A stretch of 64,000 nt of DNA from Perilla frutescens (GCA_026008535.1 BRKX01000002.1:30557501-30621500); one strand, 5' to 3'. Positions 1-11,952 are shown, counted from the stretch's first letter. The notes: generated from the letters alone by a model not told the origin. Numbers and translations are program-made.

Positions 1-146
1 AGTGATACATCAATATATCATCTCAATTATGCATGTTCTAAGGATGATGTTGCAGATCGTTTTCGGCTTGCTCTTCTGACTTCTGATTCGAGAGCGAATC
101 ATGTCAAACCCCGGGTGAATGATGGAGATATCAAGATTAGATCTTG
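1..146 (+). pseudogene. Open 3' end of an unidentified coding region, possibly a retroelement polyprotein tail
   Basis: Frame 1 is open from the first base to a TGA at 144-146 and reads SDTSIYHLNYACSKDDVADR and onward, ending in DGDIKIRS. The start lies outside the window. The downstream AT-rich sequence (150-400) holds a TATA-like tataaataga and resembles the 3' part of an LTR, so a retrotransposon polyprotein end is possible. I do not recognise the family. A host gene's last exon is the alternative. Confidence 0.25.
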
Positions 147-1135
147 ATATATTATTTAGACTATATTTTATATTTGATTATATTTTTTTATCTATTTAGA
201 TTACGTTTTCAATTAGAAATTTTATCTAAATTAGGTTTATTATTTATTGTCTTCCAAGTTTATCGTATATTATAAATAGACATATCTAGATTGTTATTAG
301 GGGAGTTGAAGTTTAATAAAATTGTGTTATTTAAGTACAATTTAGTATTGTTGCGAGAATTAACGATATTATTTTTGTGTTCTTACGGGTATTCTCAGAA
401 TCAACGGATTATAGTGTCAAAAATATAATTGAAATATGGAAAACTCAAATCGTGCGTGGTGATGGATTTAACTAAAACTGATTTGTGTAATTGATTGGAG
501 ATTTGAAATGTATAATATTTGCATAAAAAATATGCTCTCCATTCCCACGTGAAGAATTCAAGTTTAGAAAAGCTATTTGGGATTCGTCGTAGTGTTGGTT
601 TATGTAAAATATTACTTGGGCTTTTCAAAATAATTTCTATGTTTGGGCTCATAATATAAATTCAATGATGATGATGATGATGATGATAATGATATTTTTA
701 AAACATGTAATCAATTGGATGTACTTATTTCACGTAGACATATTGTTGCTAAGGCTCGACTTATAGGAATGTAATAATCTCAATAATTATGTTGACGTGC
801 GGTCGTTTCGCTCTAAAAATGAATTTATAGTGATGTGAGTATAGGGTCGATCCCATAGAGAGCTAGTGTAACTTCTCTTTCCAGTCACCAATTTCAATAG
901 GGGTTTTGGGTTTCTCGTGGCCACAACAATAAATAAATTTGCAAAACTAATAAAGAAAATCAAATAATAAAGGTTTCCAGAATTTGAACTAGAATCCAGT
1001 TTAGACTTTATTCACTCATGAATAGCCATCCTTGTGCCCTAGATGAACCTAAATTTGTTGTGTTTATTGATTCCTCGTGTGCCCACATGTAACGACCCAA
1101 TTTATTTTTATTTTTGCTATATTCTTTTCCTAAAA
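147..1135. other. AT-rich intergenic stretch with LTR-like remnants
   Basis: No gene is seen. It holds a short (GAT)n run at 664-690. Around 820-870 the text resembles the reverse complement of a plant Ty3/gypsy LTR end (the ...gggtcgatcccatagagag... type). Boundaries and TSDs were not found, so this is a weak call. Confidence 0.3.
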
Positions 1136-1139
1136 ATAT

Positions 1140-1660
1140 ACAATCATATGGCGCAAATTATTACATACCGCTCAGCCATGCCAACGTGCTAACAACAACA
1201 TTCTAAATATCCTGCACAGTCCGTTTGAAGATGTCGTCAACTTTGACGAAGGTTGTGTTATCAAATGCGCAATTCGTTGGCCATTGTCGATTGGCGGCAC
1301 TGCAAATATGGACAAGCTCGAACAACGGATGTATATCCATGGGCTATGGCCTGAAATGACGACTGACAACGTTCTAAAACCTATGCACATTGACACTAGT
1401 CGGTACAAGGAATTAAAAAAACTCCACATGCAAGAGGTAGATGATGTGTGTCTGTGTGTATATATAAATTTAAATATCCATTAATTTTTATCTATCTTTA
1501 TGATTGTTTCTATTGTGTTTGTCGTGTCAAACAAACTTTTGTTGAATTAAAGTAATACTTACTTACTTAAAGTATTGCTCGGACACCAGAGGACATTACA
1601 ACTTGCAAAGCATGGATGAAAAAAGAAGTGGAAAAAACATGGTCGTCCTGAAGGGATGAG
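1140..1660 (+). pseudogene. RNase T2 / S-RNase-like gene remnant
   Basis: The + strand from about 1220 reads SPFEDVVNFDEGCVIKCAIR, then WPLSIGG, then MYIHGLWPE. IHGLWP is the first conserved active-site block (CAS I) of RNase T2 enzymes and carries a catalytic His. The RWP before it matches the family's QWP strand. After HMQE a GT donor (about 1436) is plausible. About 130 bp on, the sequence reads PEDITTCKAWMKKE in one frame and KKWKKHG in a neighbouring frame. The second matches the CAS II block (WxKHG) with its second catalytic His. Thus the two hallmark blocks occur in the right order and spacing but need a frame change, and no signal peptide or disulphide-rich C-terminus is seen. A MULE-type element sits just downstream (1679-3456). 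Extracellular or vacuolar RNases and S-RNases belong to this family; which class this came from is unknown. Confidence 0.55.
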
Positions 1661-1678
1661 TCCCATATGTTTATTTTC

Positions 1679-3456
1679 GAGAAAATTTCACTTTTGGTCC
1701 CATAGGACACACCCCTCTCCCCTTTTGGTCCCAGAGCTGTCTGTTTTGGTCCTTTTTTAAAAAATTCGCTCACTTTTAGTCCTATAGGATTCAAACTATC
1801 ACTTTTAGTCCTAGAGTTTTAAACGGCTGTTAAAGGTTGTTAAAAATTCGCTCACTTCTAGTCCCATAGGATTCAAACTATCACTTTTAGTCCCATAGGA
1901 TTCAAATTGTCATCATCTTATTTTTTTTAGTAATTATCCTGTGTATTGTCTTTATTTCTTTGGGGAAATTAATGGTTAATCATTCTTTTGTCTATGTTTG
2001 CATTTTCTGAGTTCCAGAGCTCAATGAGCTATACTTTGTTCATATTGAATTGTCTGCCTTGTCAGAAATTTCTCTGTTCTGTTTTTTTTTTTCTTTCTCT
2101 GGGGTTGTTTTCTTTAATTTTCTGTTAAATTATCAAGATCTGACAATTGGAATTGAAGTGAGATATTGTGAAAGTCTGTTGCAGTATTGAAATTTTCTAG
2201 TATCTTACTTAGGCGTGGAAAGTATGATCAGTATTGGTATAGGGGTAATTTGATGGAACAATTATTGTATCATTAAAGCTGGAGGCTTCAATGTATAGTT
2301 GGTGCAGTTACGTTGTTGTTATGCCTGACCTGCCTCTGAAACGGTCCCTTGATAGCTAATTTATTGAGTTTTAGTAATATTTTTTTTTTGTTTCCATTAT
2401 CAATAAAATTAAGTGAGCTTAATAATGAATTTAACTGCTTATTATTGATCAGTTGTTGAACTATTTTGACTCTGAACTTCTCCAATTGAACACGAGCAGC
2501 TACATGAGTTGTTTTAGAATGAAAATTGGAACGCGATGAGACCCTCCTAATCTATATAGGGTTTGGATTCTGACACTTCGACTACTTTGTGTTTGATATT
2601 TGTGTTTTTTGGATTTTTGCGATTTAGATTATGAAGCTAAAAGCATTCATGTAGTTGGTCTCATTAAATCTACAATTATGTGGAATTGACGGTGTGGTTA
2701 TGGTGTTGTGCTTTCTCATCAAGGATTTGGAGTGTGCCCTTGCTTTGGGGAGGGTATTCAGTTTTCTAGATTAGTTGTTAAATGAGTTCCTAAGAGATTG
2801 ATATTGCTATATCATTGGTTGTGGACAAGTTTGCATGTAAATGGAAGATGGATGGAGAAATTGATGACAACATTTTTTATGTCTATGTTGTTAAATTAAA
2901 TTTAACAAGATGGATGAGTTCCTCTGAGTTTCACGGTTAAAGTAAATTTGTTAATTGTTCCTTTATGCAATATTTTAATTTCTGTAATTTCTACTAGTAT
3001 ACTCGTGAAAATGAGTTATACTTTTTATAGATGTGCAGAATGAAAGTGGACAATGGTTTATGGTTAATTATTTGAATACATGCAATCTTATATATTAAAG
3101 CACAATATTCTGCTTAAAAAGAATAAGAAATACAAATTTAGGTTCTTTTTGGATGATGATGTGAAGCTCTGAATTGAATTTTGGTTTGTTTTATATGTGG
3201 TATTTGATTATAGCTTTGCTCATTAAGTGTTGTAATCCATTGAAGAGGTGCTTGAACTCCAAATAATTAGTTAGTTAATTTTTAATTTGGGACTGAAATT
3301 AAAATTCCTATGGGACCAAAATTGACAGTAATTTTAACGTTTTCTGTCACGGAAGGACTAAAATTGACAGTAAAAAAAATTGGGACCAAAACAGACAGCT
3401 CTGGGACCTAAAGGGGAGAGGGGCGTGTCCTATGGGATCAAAAGTGAAATTTTCTC
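1679..3456. mobile_element. Non-autonomous MULE-type element with long TIRs
   Basis: Terminal inverted repeats of about 75 bp: the left end 1679-1755 (gagaaaatttcacttttggt...) is nearly the reverse complement of 3380-3456. Both ends are bracketed by the direct repeat gtttattttc (1669-1678 and 3457-3466), a 9-10 bp target-site duplication as made by Mutator-like transposases. The 1778-bp interior has no transposase frame. A unit around 1759-1800 (attcgctcactt...gtcc) is repeated at 1848-1890. Confidence 0.8.
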
Positions 3457-3466
3457 GTTTATTTTC

Positions 3467-3825
3467 TATGCATTGGTTCTGAGGGACAGTCTTCCCGATG
3501 GTAATTAATAAAAAGATTGATGTATTTATGTTTGATTTGATTAATAAGGACTAATAGTACTTTTATTTTTTTAATAAACTTACAAGTTACAACTTAGAAA
3601 AATAGTGGAGGAAAATAAAAAAATGGTAAACCTTACAAACCGTGGGTTTATAACCGACGATTACAAGGTTAACAACCCAATGAATTGTAACTGGATCGTG
3701 ATATTTGCAGTTATGGCTACGGTTTGTAATTGTAACCATGGTCAACGATTTACAAACTGTTGACCAAATCCTAACCAATAGTTTGTAACTGTCGGTCTGG
3801 TTGCAAATGGACATCTCTAGGCATT
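3467..3825. other. Intergenic; imperfect hairpin-rich repeat
   Basis: The stretch 3625-3800 contains several copies of ggtttgtaa and its complement ttacaaacc in inverted arrangement, as in degenerate plant MITEs. No ends or TSD could be fixed and no gene is seen. Confidence 0.3.
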
Positions 3826-4361
3826 GTTGTGGGCCGATCCTGAAATTTCTAGTGCCTTGTTCATACGTAAAAAATGGTGCTCTTACTTTAATAAAATAAT
3901 AATAAATAAAAACTATATATATATATATATATATATTTGTTGAATCTAAAACTACGACATAATAATATTGTATTCATTTTTATTACATGTCATATATTAA
4001 AAAAATGCATCTCAATTTTTTTTTTCAAAAACCTCAAATATGATCATTATTTTTAAATTTTTGAAGGCTTCAAAATTATCCAACTCTTGACCGAGTTCAT
4101 TATAATCTTTGAAAAAACATAAAACAAAAAAAATAAAAAATTATTTTAAAAGCAAATTTACTTATACAATTTTTTAATGATTAATATTTTCAAGCAAATC
4201 TTGTTCAATAGAATTCAAAGCAAGTCAGTCAATCTTTATTGCGGCAAATTCACTTATATATTCTTCCAAAGGTTCAAAGAAAATCAAGATTTTTTTTATT
4301 TAGTGTATTTTAGTTATGGTTCGAAATGTGAAAAAAACAGTTTGAATTTCGTTTGTGTGAC

Positions 4362-4393
<32 letters not shown>

Positions 4394-4894
4394 GCTTATC
4401 CCTCCCCAACCCTTCCATCTCAACTCTAAAGTGGCTCCCTCTTTTCAAAATGGATGTTTATGCCTGCCTCCTCCTTCTTTTCATAATATATTTTCTTCAA
4501 TTTTTCACTTTATTAATTACTAGAGCGTTGATGATACGATATGTGCAGGGAAAATCAAAAGTTAAAGTGATGGTCGATTTGGAATCGTGAATTAACTAAT
4601 TTTGCACGGAGGCTACGTGGACTGGGTACATATCATGGAATCTAAGCGACCATCTCCTTTTTTGCCAATTCAGGTTCCCTGAATTTTTTTAGGATGGTTT
4701 TTCTTATAACTATGAATCTTTGATTATGTAGTCTTTCCATGACGCTAACTCATGGATTTGGATCCACTGTTGTGCCCCTGTGCACAGTACAGTAGAGGAT
4801 CCAGAACCCATAAGCATTTAGAACATTAGGCATGAATATTCCAGTCCAATTTTGTTAATTGCTAAATATTAATGTTATTATTAGTTTATTGTGC

Positions 4895-4943
<49 letters not shown>

Positions 4944-5160
4944 CTTAAAATTTCAAAATAATGTGGTACTTAAGTAATGAGCTAAAATCTAAATGGATTT
5001 TAAATTTATGCTAAATTTTGTATAAATATGTTCTTTTGAATGAAAAAAATTGGTGACATAATTAATAATATTATATAAATATAAAACATTTGGTGCTCCT
5101 AAAATTCTTGAAGCCCTGTGCGTCGCATCTCAAGCACACCCTCAGTGCCACCCTTGATTG
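3826..5160. mobile_element. Degenerate hAT-like repeat with trinucleotide runs
   Basis: The left end (gggccgatcctgaaatttct) and the right end (agccctgtgcgtcgcatctc, then cagtgccaccc) resemble the paired ends of a very common degenerate plant repeat whose ends read GGGCCGGCCCTG-like. The interior is AT-rich with an (AT)n run at 3915-3937 and (AAT)n runs at 4362-4393 and 4896-4942. The 137-codon open frame at 4177-4590 is low-complexity and not protein-like. No TSD was identified. Confidence 0.35.
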
Positions 5161-5592
5161 TGGGCAAGTCTCTGATGATTAAGAAAGCATCAGAGCAAGT
5201 AATGGGTCAATTGAAGAAAATGATTTTATTTGAGTAAAATATCGGAGCCAGTGTGTATGTAGAAGTAAATTGTAAGATTAATCCAAAGAATCAATCTGGA
5301 CCTATACTAATTGCGAAGGTGAGGACATGCTCCAAGTTTTGGTGAACAATAAAGTCAAACAGAGATTGATGGATTCAACTGTTCGCTATAGTGGCGCATG
5401 CCACCATGATATGAATATGATAATTCTACCTTAATTGTCATGCATATTAAGATAGTTCTTCTGTATCTGTTTAATTTCTCATATTGTAGTATTATATATA
5501 GTAACCATGTGATGTCTATTACTTAATTTCATTTTAAGCCTTTTTAAGTTGTAAGGTGGTACTCTTTCTTATCGTAATTGATTAAAATTTGA

Positions 5593-6537
5593 TTGGTTGA
5601 TTGATATTAATGGTTCGGTAGATGATCTTTCTATAAAATTTGATTGATTAATCATCCTACCGGTACCTAAAATTTGATATTAACCATCCTACTAAATAAT
5701 AATCTTATTAAATTGAAAAATTGATTAATGTAACCTAAAATTGTTTAACCATCCTATAAAATTGATTAATGTAACCTGAACTTCATTAATAATCCTATAA
5801 AATTATTTAATTATCTACTGAATAATCATCATATATTCAACAGTAAGAAAAAATAAGAGGTGAGACCCGTCTTTAAGAGATATTTGGTGGGCGAGAATTG
5901 AGTTGAGCTTGATGGATACAACTGCCGCACTTCTTCAAGAAGACATTATCACCGTAACATTTAAATCACTGAGAAGCAAATAAGTTGCATCTATTAACCT
6001 CAAGTCGATTTCTCGTCCCTGATAAGTAAATGGCCAAAAGGATTGTTTGGGTCTTTGACACATCAAGATAGACATCAACATCGATGTGCTCTTCAAATAA
6101 CGCCAACTCTTTTAATACTTTTTTTGCTTACTTGGATGCTTGAAAAAGACTAATGGTCTTCCCAACTGTGAAGCCAAAATATGCAGTAAACACAATAATA
6201 ATAATAAGAATGTATTAGTTCAATTAATTATAAATAAAAAATAAACTAAACATAATATTTGTTTTTTCTTATCGTGGAATATATGATGATTATTAAGTAG
6301 ATGATTAATTAATTTTATACGATGATTAATCAAGTTTAGGTTACATTAATCAATTTTTATGGGATGATTAATCAATTTTAGATTACATTAATCAAATTTT
6401 TAATTTTATAAGATTATTATTGTGGTTGATTAATATCAAATTATATGTTATAGGATGATTGTTACATTAATAAATTTTTATAGGATGACTAATCAGTTTT
6501 ATAGGACGATTATCCGTTAGGTTGACTAATATCAAAT
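5593..6537. mobile_element. Foldback element with arms of about 260-280 bp
   Basis: The arm 5593-5853 and the arm 6255-6537 are inverted copies of each other along most of their length, sharing words such as gattaatgtaacctaaa and aatcatcatatatt. Inside each arm the unit 'attgattaatgtaacc...aatcatcctataaa' recurs several times. The 400-bp centre (5854-6254) is less AT-rich and looks gene-derived (separate entry). Ends and TSD were not resolved. Confidence 0.65.
5960..6190 (-). pseudogene. Protein-like fragment inside the foldback element, family unknown
   Basis: On the - strand the spacer of the foldback reads AYFGFTVGKTISLFQASK, then a GTAAGC donor-like site. About 20 bp on, another frame reads LKELALFEEHIDVDVYLDVS and continues KTQTILLAIYLSGTRNRLEV before a stop. 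Codon choice and composition differ from the AT-rich arms, which suggests captured exon pieces. I do not recognise the family. Confidence 0.3.
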
Positions 6538-6667
6538 TGAAGTCAAATAATGCAACTAACAACCTTCAATCAAACAATCATAATTTTGTCCATGATTAAT
6601 CTTTTTTTTATGATTTTTTTTGTTGAAAAATAAGTTTGACTAGCTCTCATACCATATAAAATTCATC

Positions 6668-6718
<51 letters not shown>

Positions 6719-7040
6719 AAACAGTTTTATATTTAAAGTTAGGTGTTGTGCATGCAGTGATACTACTTTGTTAGCATACGATTATATGTTCATCAATATA
6801 TGATTGTGTCTCTGTTAGCAAGTGTCATGGAAGTCCGTTTTCTTTCTTCTAAATTTGACTTTGACCCAAAAAATTACCAAAATGTTACCACATTTTTTTG
6901 AAGTACTTTTTATTTACAGTATTTCCACCACCTCTTTGATCAAATCTAAATCATTGAATTTTGAAGGATGCATTGTGGAGATTAGTTTACGGTTTACATA
7001 CTAGACATGAGTGGTTTACTCCAGAACCACCACACACACA
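6535..7040. mobile_element. Partial copy of the TA-anchored repeat family
   Basis: This stretch is a diverged direct copy of 8148-8612, the 3' part of the neighbouring element. Both begin with attgaag(t/c)caaataatgcaa and both end in gtggtttactccagaacc-type sequence before a TA/CA-rich tract. An (ATT)n expansion at 6669-6716 is unique to this copy. No matching left end was found, so it is a truncated or overwritten copy. Confidence 0.6.
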
Positions 7041-7046
7041 TATATA

Positions 7047-8613
7047 GGGATGGATAAAATGTAAACCAATCCTTAGTGTGTACACCATATACCAATCTCC
7101 CACCATCCATCTAAAAAAAATACACGGTCAAAATTTGCAGAAAAATTCGGTGGCAATTTTATAATTTTCATAACTTTTTCAGTTCATGGGGGTATTTCCA
7201 TCTGTTTGTTGAAAAAAGCTGATGTCATATATGCTGACTCCACATCTAAAAAAATCTTAAAAACTTTAAATGGTCATAACTTGCTTGTTTTTCATCGGAT
7301 TCACGCAAATAATATATCAAATTAAAGGTCTTTTAATCCCCTTTCATTTAAACTCAGTTAAGCATATATTTATCTAGAAAAATATGGATGAAAAATATGA
7401 AAGTTTCATTTTTCACGCGTATTCAAGCTCATAATACTTTGTTAGCATAAGATATATGTTTCATTAGCATATGACAAATGTTTCATCAGCATCAATTATA
7501 TTGCGATAAAGATTTATTCAATCGTAATTAAGTATGCTTCGTTAGCATATAAAAAATATTTCATTAGCATATGACAAATGATTCGTTAGTATTTGCCAAA
7601 TATTTCATTAACATCGATTATATTACTGTTTATTACATCTCAATTAATATATGCTTCACTGACATCAATTATATTGCTATAAATATTTATTTAATCTTAT
7701 TTAGGATGTGTTTCATTAGCATATAACAAATATTTCATTATTATCAATTATATTCACAATGAACAGTACATTAACGCATTAAGATATTTTTTATATGAGA
7801 ATGCTAATGCACTGCTAACGTTAGCATTGACATATGCTAACTAAAATATTCTAATAATGCTAATGTAGTATAATTATATCTGGTAATAGAATTATATATG
7901 TTTAATATTGCATGTGTATTATCAATGTATAACATCCATCTCAATTAAGCACGATTCGTTAGCATATTACAGATAATTCGCTAGCATCATGATTTGTTAT
8001 ATTGCTATCACATCAACTTTAGAGTTTAACAATTTAATTTTATTGAATTTTATCATTTACTGATATTAGCACTGTCATACGCTAACAAAAGTATTATGTA
8101 ATGTTAAAGAAAAGTAATACACAATGCTAACAAAAGTAATAATGTTGTAGATTGAAGCCAAATAATGCAACTAACAACCTTCAATCAAACAATTATAACT
8201 TTGTCAAAATTCATATTTTTTTCAAATTATTTTTTGTTGAAAATTAGACTTGACTAGCTTTCCAACCATATAAAACTCATCATTTAATAATTTTCTAACA
8301 AAATTAGTTTTGTGTTTAAAGTTAGGTGTTGTGAATGAAGTGATATTGCTTCGTTAGCATATGATTATGTGTTCGTCAGCATATGAATGTGTCTTTGTTA
8401 ACCCACGACCTGGAAGTCCGCTATTTTTTTTTATTTTTTAAATTTTGACCTAGATGCATAAATTACCAAATTGCCACCCCGTTTTGAAGTTTCTCTTATT
8501 TACAATAATTTCACCGCCCTTTGATCAAATCTATACCATTGGATTTTGATGGATGCATGGTGGGAGATTGATTTACAGTTTACACACTATGGGTGGTTTA
8601 TACCAGAACCACC

Positions 8614-8615
<2 letters not shown>
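7047..8615. mobile_element. TA-anchored non-autonomous element A
   Basis: The left end (gggatggataaaatgtaaac, then caatccttagtgtgtacacc) pairs with the right end 8545-8615, whose reverse complement reads ggggtggttctggtataaac, then cacccatagtgtgtaaac. Both ends abut TA/AT tracts (7040-7046 and 8616-8655). The interior (7430-8400) is built from many copies of ttcattagcatatgacaaat-like words around the core GTTAGCAT. No transposase frame is present. Confidence 0.65.

Positions 8616-8655
<40 letters not shown>
8616..8655. repeat. (AT)n microsatellite between elements A and B
   Basis: About 40 bp of uninterrupted alternating A and T. It is shared as the boundary of two family members, which suggests that (TA)n is the insertion target. 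Confidence 0.95.
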
Positions 8656-8658
<3 letters not shown>

Positions 8659-9828
8659 GGGTTATGTGGAAACCAATCCTAGTGTGAGAACTAGGACCAC
8701 ATCTCACACCACACAATCCTAAAAAATTAAAGGCCTAGATTTTATTAAAAAGGCGGTGGCGATTTTGTAATATTTGAAAAAATTTTGCACGGGGTATTAA
8801 CGTAATTTGGTAATTCTTATAAAAATCGAGGAGGATTTGATAACAGATCGTCATGCTACGAAGTATTATAATAATGCTAACGAAGTATTGTCGTTATGCT
8901 AATTAAAGTTTTCAAATATTGTTAGTAAAATATATATTCTAAAAATTAATTATAAAGCTAATTTGATTTAATAAACCCTAATTAAATGGGAGAAATCATA
9001 ATTTGATGAAATAAACCTAATTAGATGAAATAAACATTGATTGGATGTGGTAAACCCTAAATGAGCCGAAACAAATCATAATAATAACATATTTGTACTA
9101 CATTAGCATTATGGTTTTGCTTCATCAACACTGTGAATGCACTATGTTAACATATGATAATACTCTGTCAACATATGTTATAAATCATAATTGGATGAGA
9201 TAAACCATAATAATCAATTAGGAACTAAAAAAACTTAAATTAAAAAAAAAAGTAATCATAATTAGATGGAATAAATCATAATTGAGATGAAATAAATCAT
9301 AATTGAGAATAAACCCTAATAAATTTATACTACGCTAGTATTATGATAATTCTTTGTTAGCACAGTGAATACATTATGTTAGCATATGACAAATGCTTCG
9401 TTAGCATACATTATCATATGTTATCGTAATGCTGACGAAGAATTATTATATGCTAATGAAAGCATTTACAACCTGGACACGCGTAAAAAATTACCTTTTG
9501 TTTTTTTCATCCATATTTTTCATCTAAACACAGCCTTTCAACATCTTAAATGAAAGAGCACGAAGAAAGATTTAATTTGATATTTTTTTTGTGTGCATTG
9601 GATTAAAAACGAGCAAGTTATGGTCGTTTAAAGTTTTTTAAGATTTTTTTTAATTGCTAACATCATCATTTTTAATGGGTTTGGACGAAAATAACTCTCC
9701 TTCCTTTATTTTTTACCTTATTATTTACGAAATTGTCACCATCTCTACATTAAATCTCAACCATTAGATCATTAAATTGGATGGTGGAGATGTGGTCCTA
9801 GTTCTCACACTATGAAAAATGTCTTATT

Positions 9829-9830
<2 letters not shown>
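8656..9830. mobile_element. TA-anchored non-autonomous element B
   Basis: The left end (aaaccaatcc then tagtgtgagaactaggacca, 8676-8702) is matched in inverted orientation by the right end (tggtcctagttctcacacta, 9793-9812). (AT)n tracts lie immediately outside both ends (8616-8655 and 9831-9865). The segment 9485-9660 is the inverted counterpart of 7240-7430 in element A (the aacttgctcgttttt / aaaacgagcaagtt region), proving common descent with the reverse internal orientation. The interior repeats the GTTAGCAT word, and no coding capacity is seen. Confidence 0.65.

Positions 9831-9865
<35 letters not shown>
9831..9865. repeat. (AT)n microsatellite, right boundary of element B
   Basis: About 35 bp of alternating A and T directly after the inverted-repeat end of element B. 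Confidence 0.95.
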
Positions 9866-9867
<2 letters not shown>

Positions 9868-10109
9868 AGTTGGTTCAAATGAGGGCTATTGTTTGATGTG
9901 TAAACGTAAAAATATGATTCTTTGCGTATTTTTAATGTTTTTCTTACTGTATTTTGGTGTTATTTTTTTTAATATCCTTCTTATAATATTTTTATGCTAA
10001 TTACTTTAGTACCAAAATACAACAAGAAAACATTACAATTACAATAACGAAGCCAATTTTCACATTTAGATACGAAATGCAATTCTATTATAACCAATTC
10101 TTATAGTTA

Positions 10110-11097
10110 TATATATAATCAAGCCCGATGAAGAGGGGGTTTGAAAGGTGTTATTGCACAAGGCCTCCAAATTTGGAGGGCCCAATTTTTTTTTTCTTTT
10201 TTTAAAGCCTATTAGTCATTTTTTTTAAATAAATATACGTATAGATTTAAAATATGATTGTCTTGTCCCCGTCATTGAATAATAAAATTAGAAAATATGA
10301 GATTCAATCTCTAGCAAAATAAGTATCGAAAGATTTTAAAGCATACAAGAGATGCTATGAATATATATAAGATTATATATAAAATAAGATTATTTTATAT
10401 ACATATTCTAGAACAAGACATACTTTGCTTTTTTCAAAACTTACAATTTTATTTTACATTTATAATAATTTAACAATAAAAATAATAATAACATCAATTG
10501 ATACAATCAAATATTAGCAAATTATAAATAGATCATTGAATAAGGACATTAATTCAAATATAGTACCACTTCACCATTTTTCCACTAGATAGTCTAACAT
10601 AATTTTTTGTATTATTAAAACAAAATGCCTCTTAATCCAATATAAATACTTATTTTTCATTAGCTAATCCATCAAATTACGAATGAATTAATAATATAAT
10701 TAATTAGACCAACAAGACAATTAAAAAAGATTTGATAGAAAATATTGATTTTGAAAAAAAATATTAGAATGCATTTTCAAAAAAAATTAGAAGAAATATA
10801 TTCAAATGATATTTTGTATTTTGAGTCTTATGATATTGTTTAAAATAATTTTATTTCTTTTGTTTCAAGTTTGTTCGAAGATTAATGAACTGACTAGTTA
10901 CAACATACATGATTTTGAAGTCTTTAAAAATGCAAAATTTTTGTGAATTTGAATATATCAAACAAATTTTGTACTTAAAGCATAATAAAGATTTTTTAGG
11001 CCCATTTTATATGGATTTCAAAAAAAATATTTTATTACAGTAGGGGTATAATTTTTAATCTTAGCACAGGGCCCTCGAAATCTGAGTACCGAACCTG
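10110..11097. mobile_element. Degenerate hAT-like remnant
   Basis: The stretch begins with aggcctccaaatttggaggg-type sequence and ends with agcacagggccctcgaaatc then tgagtaccgaacctg, the typical decayed ends of a common plant GGCC-rich-ended repeat. The 900-bp interior is AT-rich and riddled with stops. No TSD was found. Confidence 0.3.
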
Positions 11098-11760
11098 TAT
11101 ATAATATGATAGCACTAAATATGATTATTTTTTAAAAAACTAAATAATATAAAATGTTCATTGTGCACCATGCTAGTATATTTTAAAAACTACAAATATA
11201 ATATTGTATGTAAACATGTACCGTTCTATATTATAGTATATGATTTATCCTTAGGTTTTAAATATGTGTAAAACCATTTCCGCACATACAAGAAAATACT
11301 AATTATCATTAAATTCTTTTAAAAATTATTTATGATACATATATTAATAATTCAATTATTAATATTATTATTATAATTATAATTATCCTGAAAATTTATG
11401 GAGTTCAATAAGACTTAGGAATCTATCAAACGTGATATTATTGAGTTTTGGCTCCATCAATATTGAGTCAATTTCCATTTTCCCCCGAATTCATGTAAAA
11501 AAATATCGACTTTGTTACACTAGAGCGACGGTTCCTCGTCTCACACATAGTTTGCACAATTTTCGAAGCTTTACGGGGCAAAGTCGACAAAAAAATAAAT
11601 AAAAGTACCAAAATGAAGAGGTCGAACACTAGCACCAGCATTAGCACGACGACTAATTATAAGCTATTAGTTTTACCGAGAGAGAGCCACAGCATGACTA
11701 GGTGAAAGCCATAAACCCAGATTTGCACCTCTCCTTTTCTCCACACGCAAAAATTCCACA
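11098..11760. other. Intergenic DNA and presumed promoter of the TMN1-like gene
   Basis: AT-rich to about 11460. From 11500 the base composition becomes more balanced and resembles a 5' leader (cacctctccttttctccaca at 11725-11745). No clear TATA box is seen near 11650-11720. Confidence 0.35.
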
Positions 11761-11952
11761 ATCTCAGATTCAATCAAATGGCGACATAAATCGAGGAGTT
11801 TCTCGTGAGGGAATCCGATTATTTTGTGAGATCTGAGTTAATTCTCGTTAAAATCAGCAAAGAAACAAAGAGGAATTGCCGAATTTCTGCGATTTTCAAC
11901 CCGGCGAGTTTTTCTTGATTCAGATCCGGCATAGCTTATCGACGACGAAGCG

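Noticed and set aside
4177..4590. A 137-codon open frame on the + strand
   Set aside because: It runs through (AAT)n as poly-Asn and through AT-rich DNA, lacks a conserved domain and sits in a degenerate repeat.
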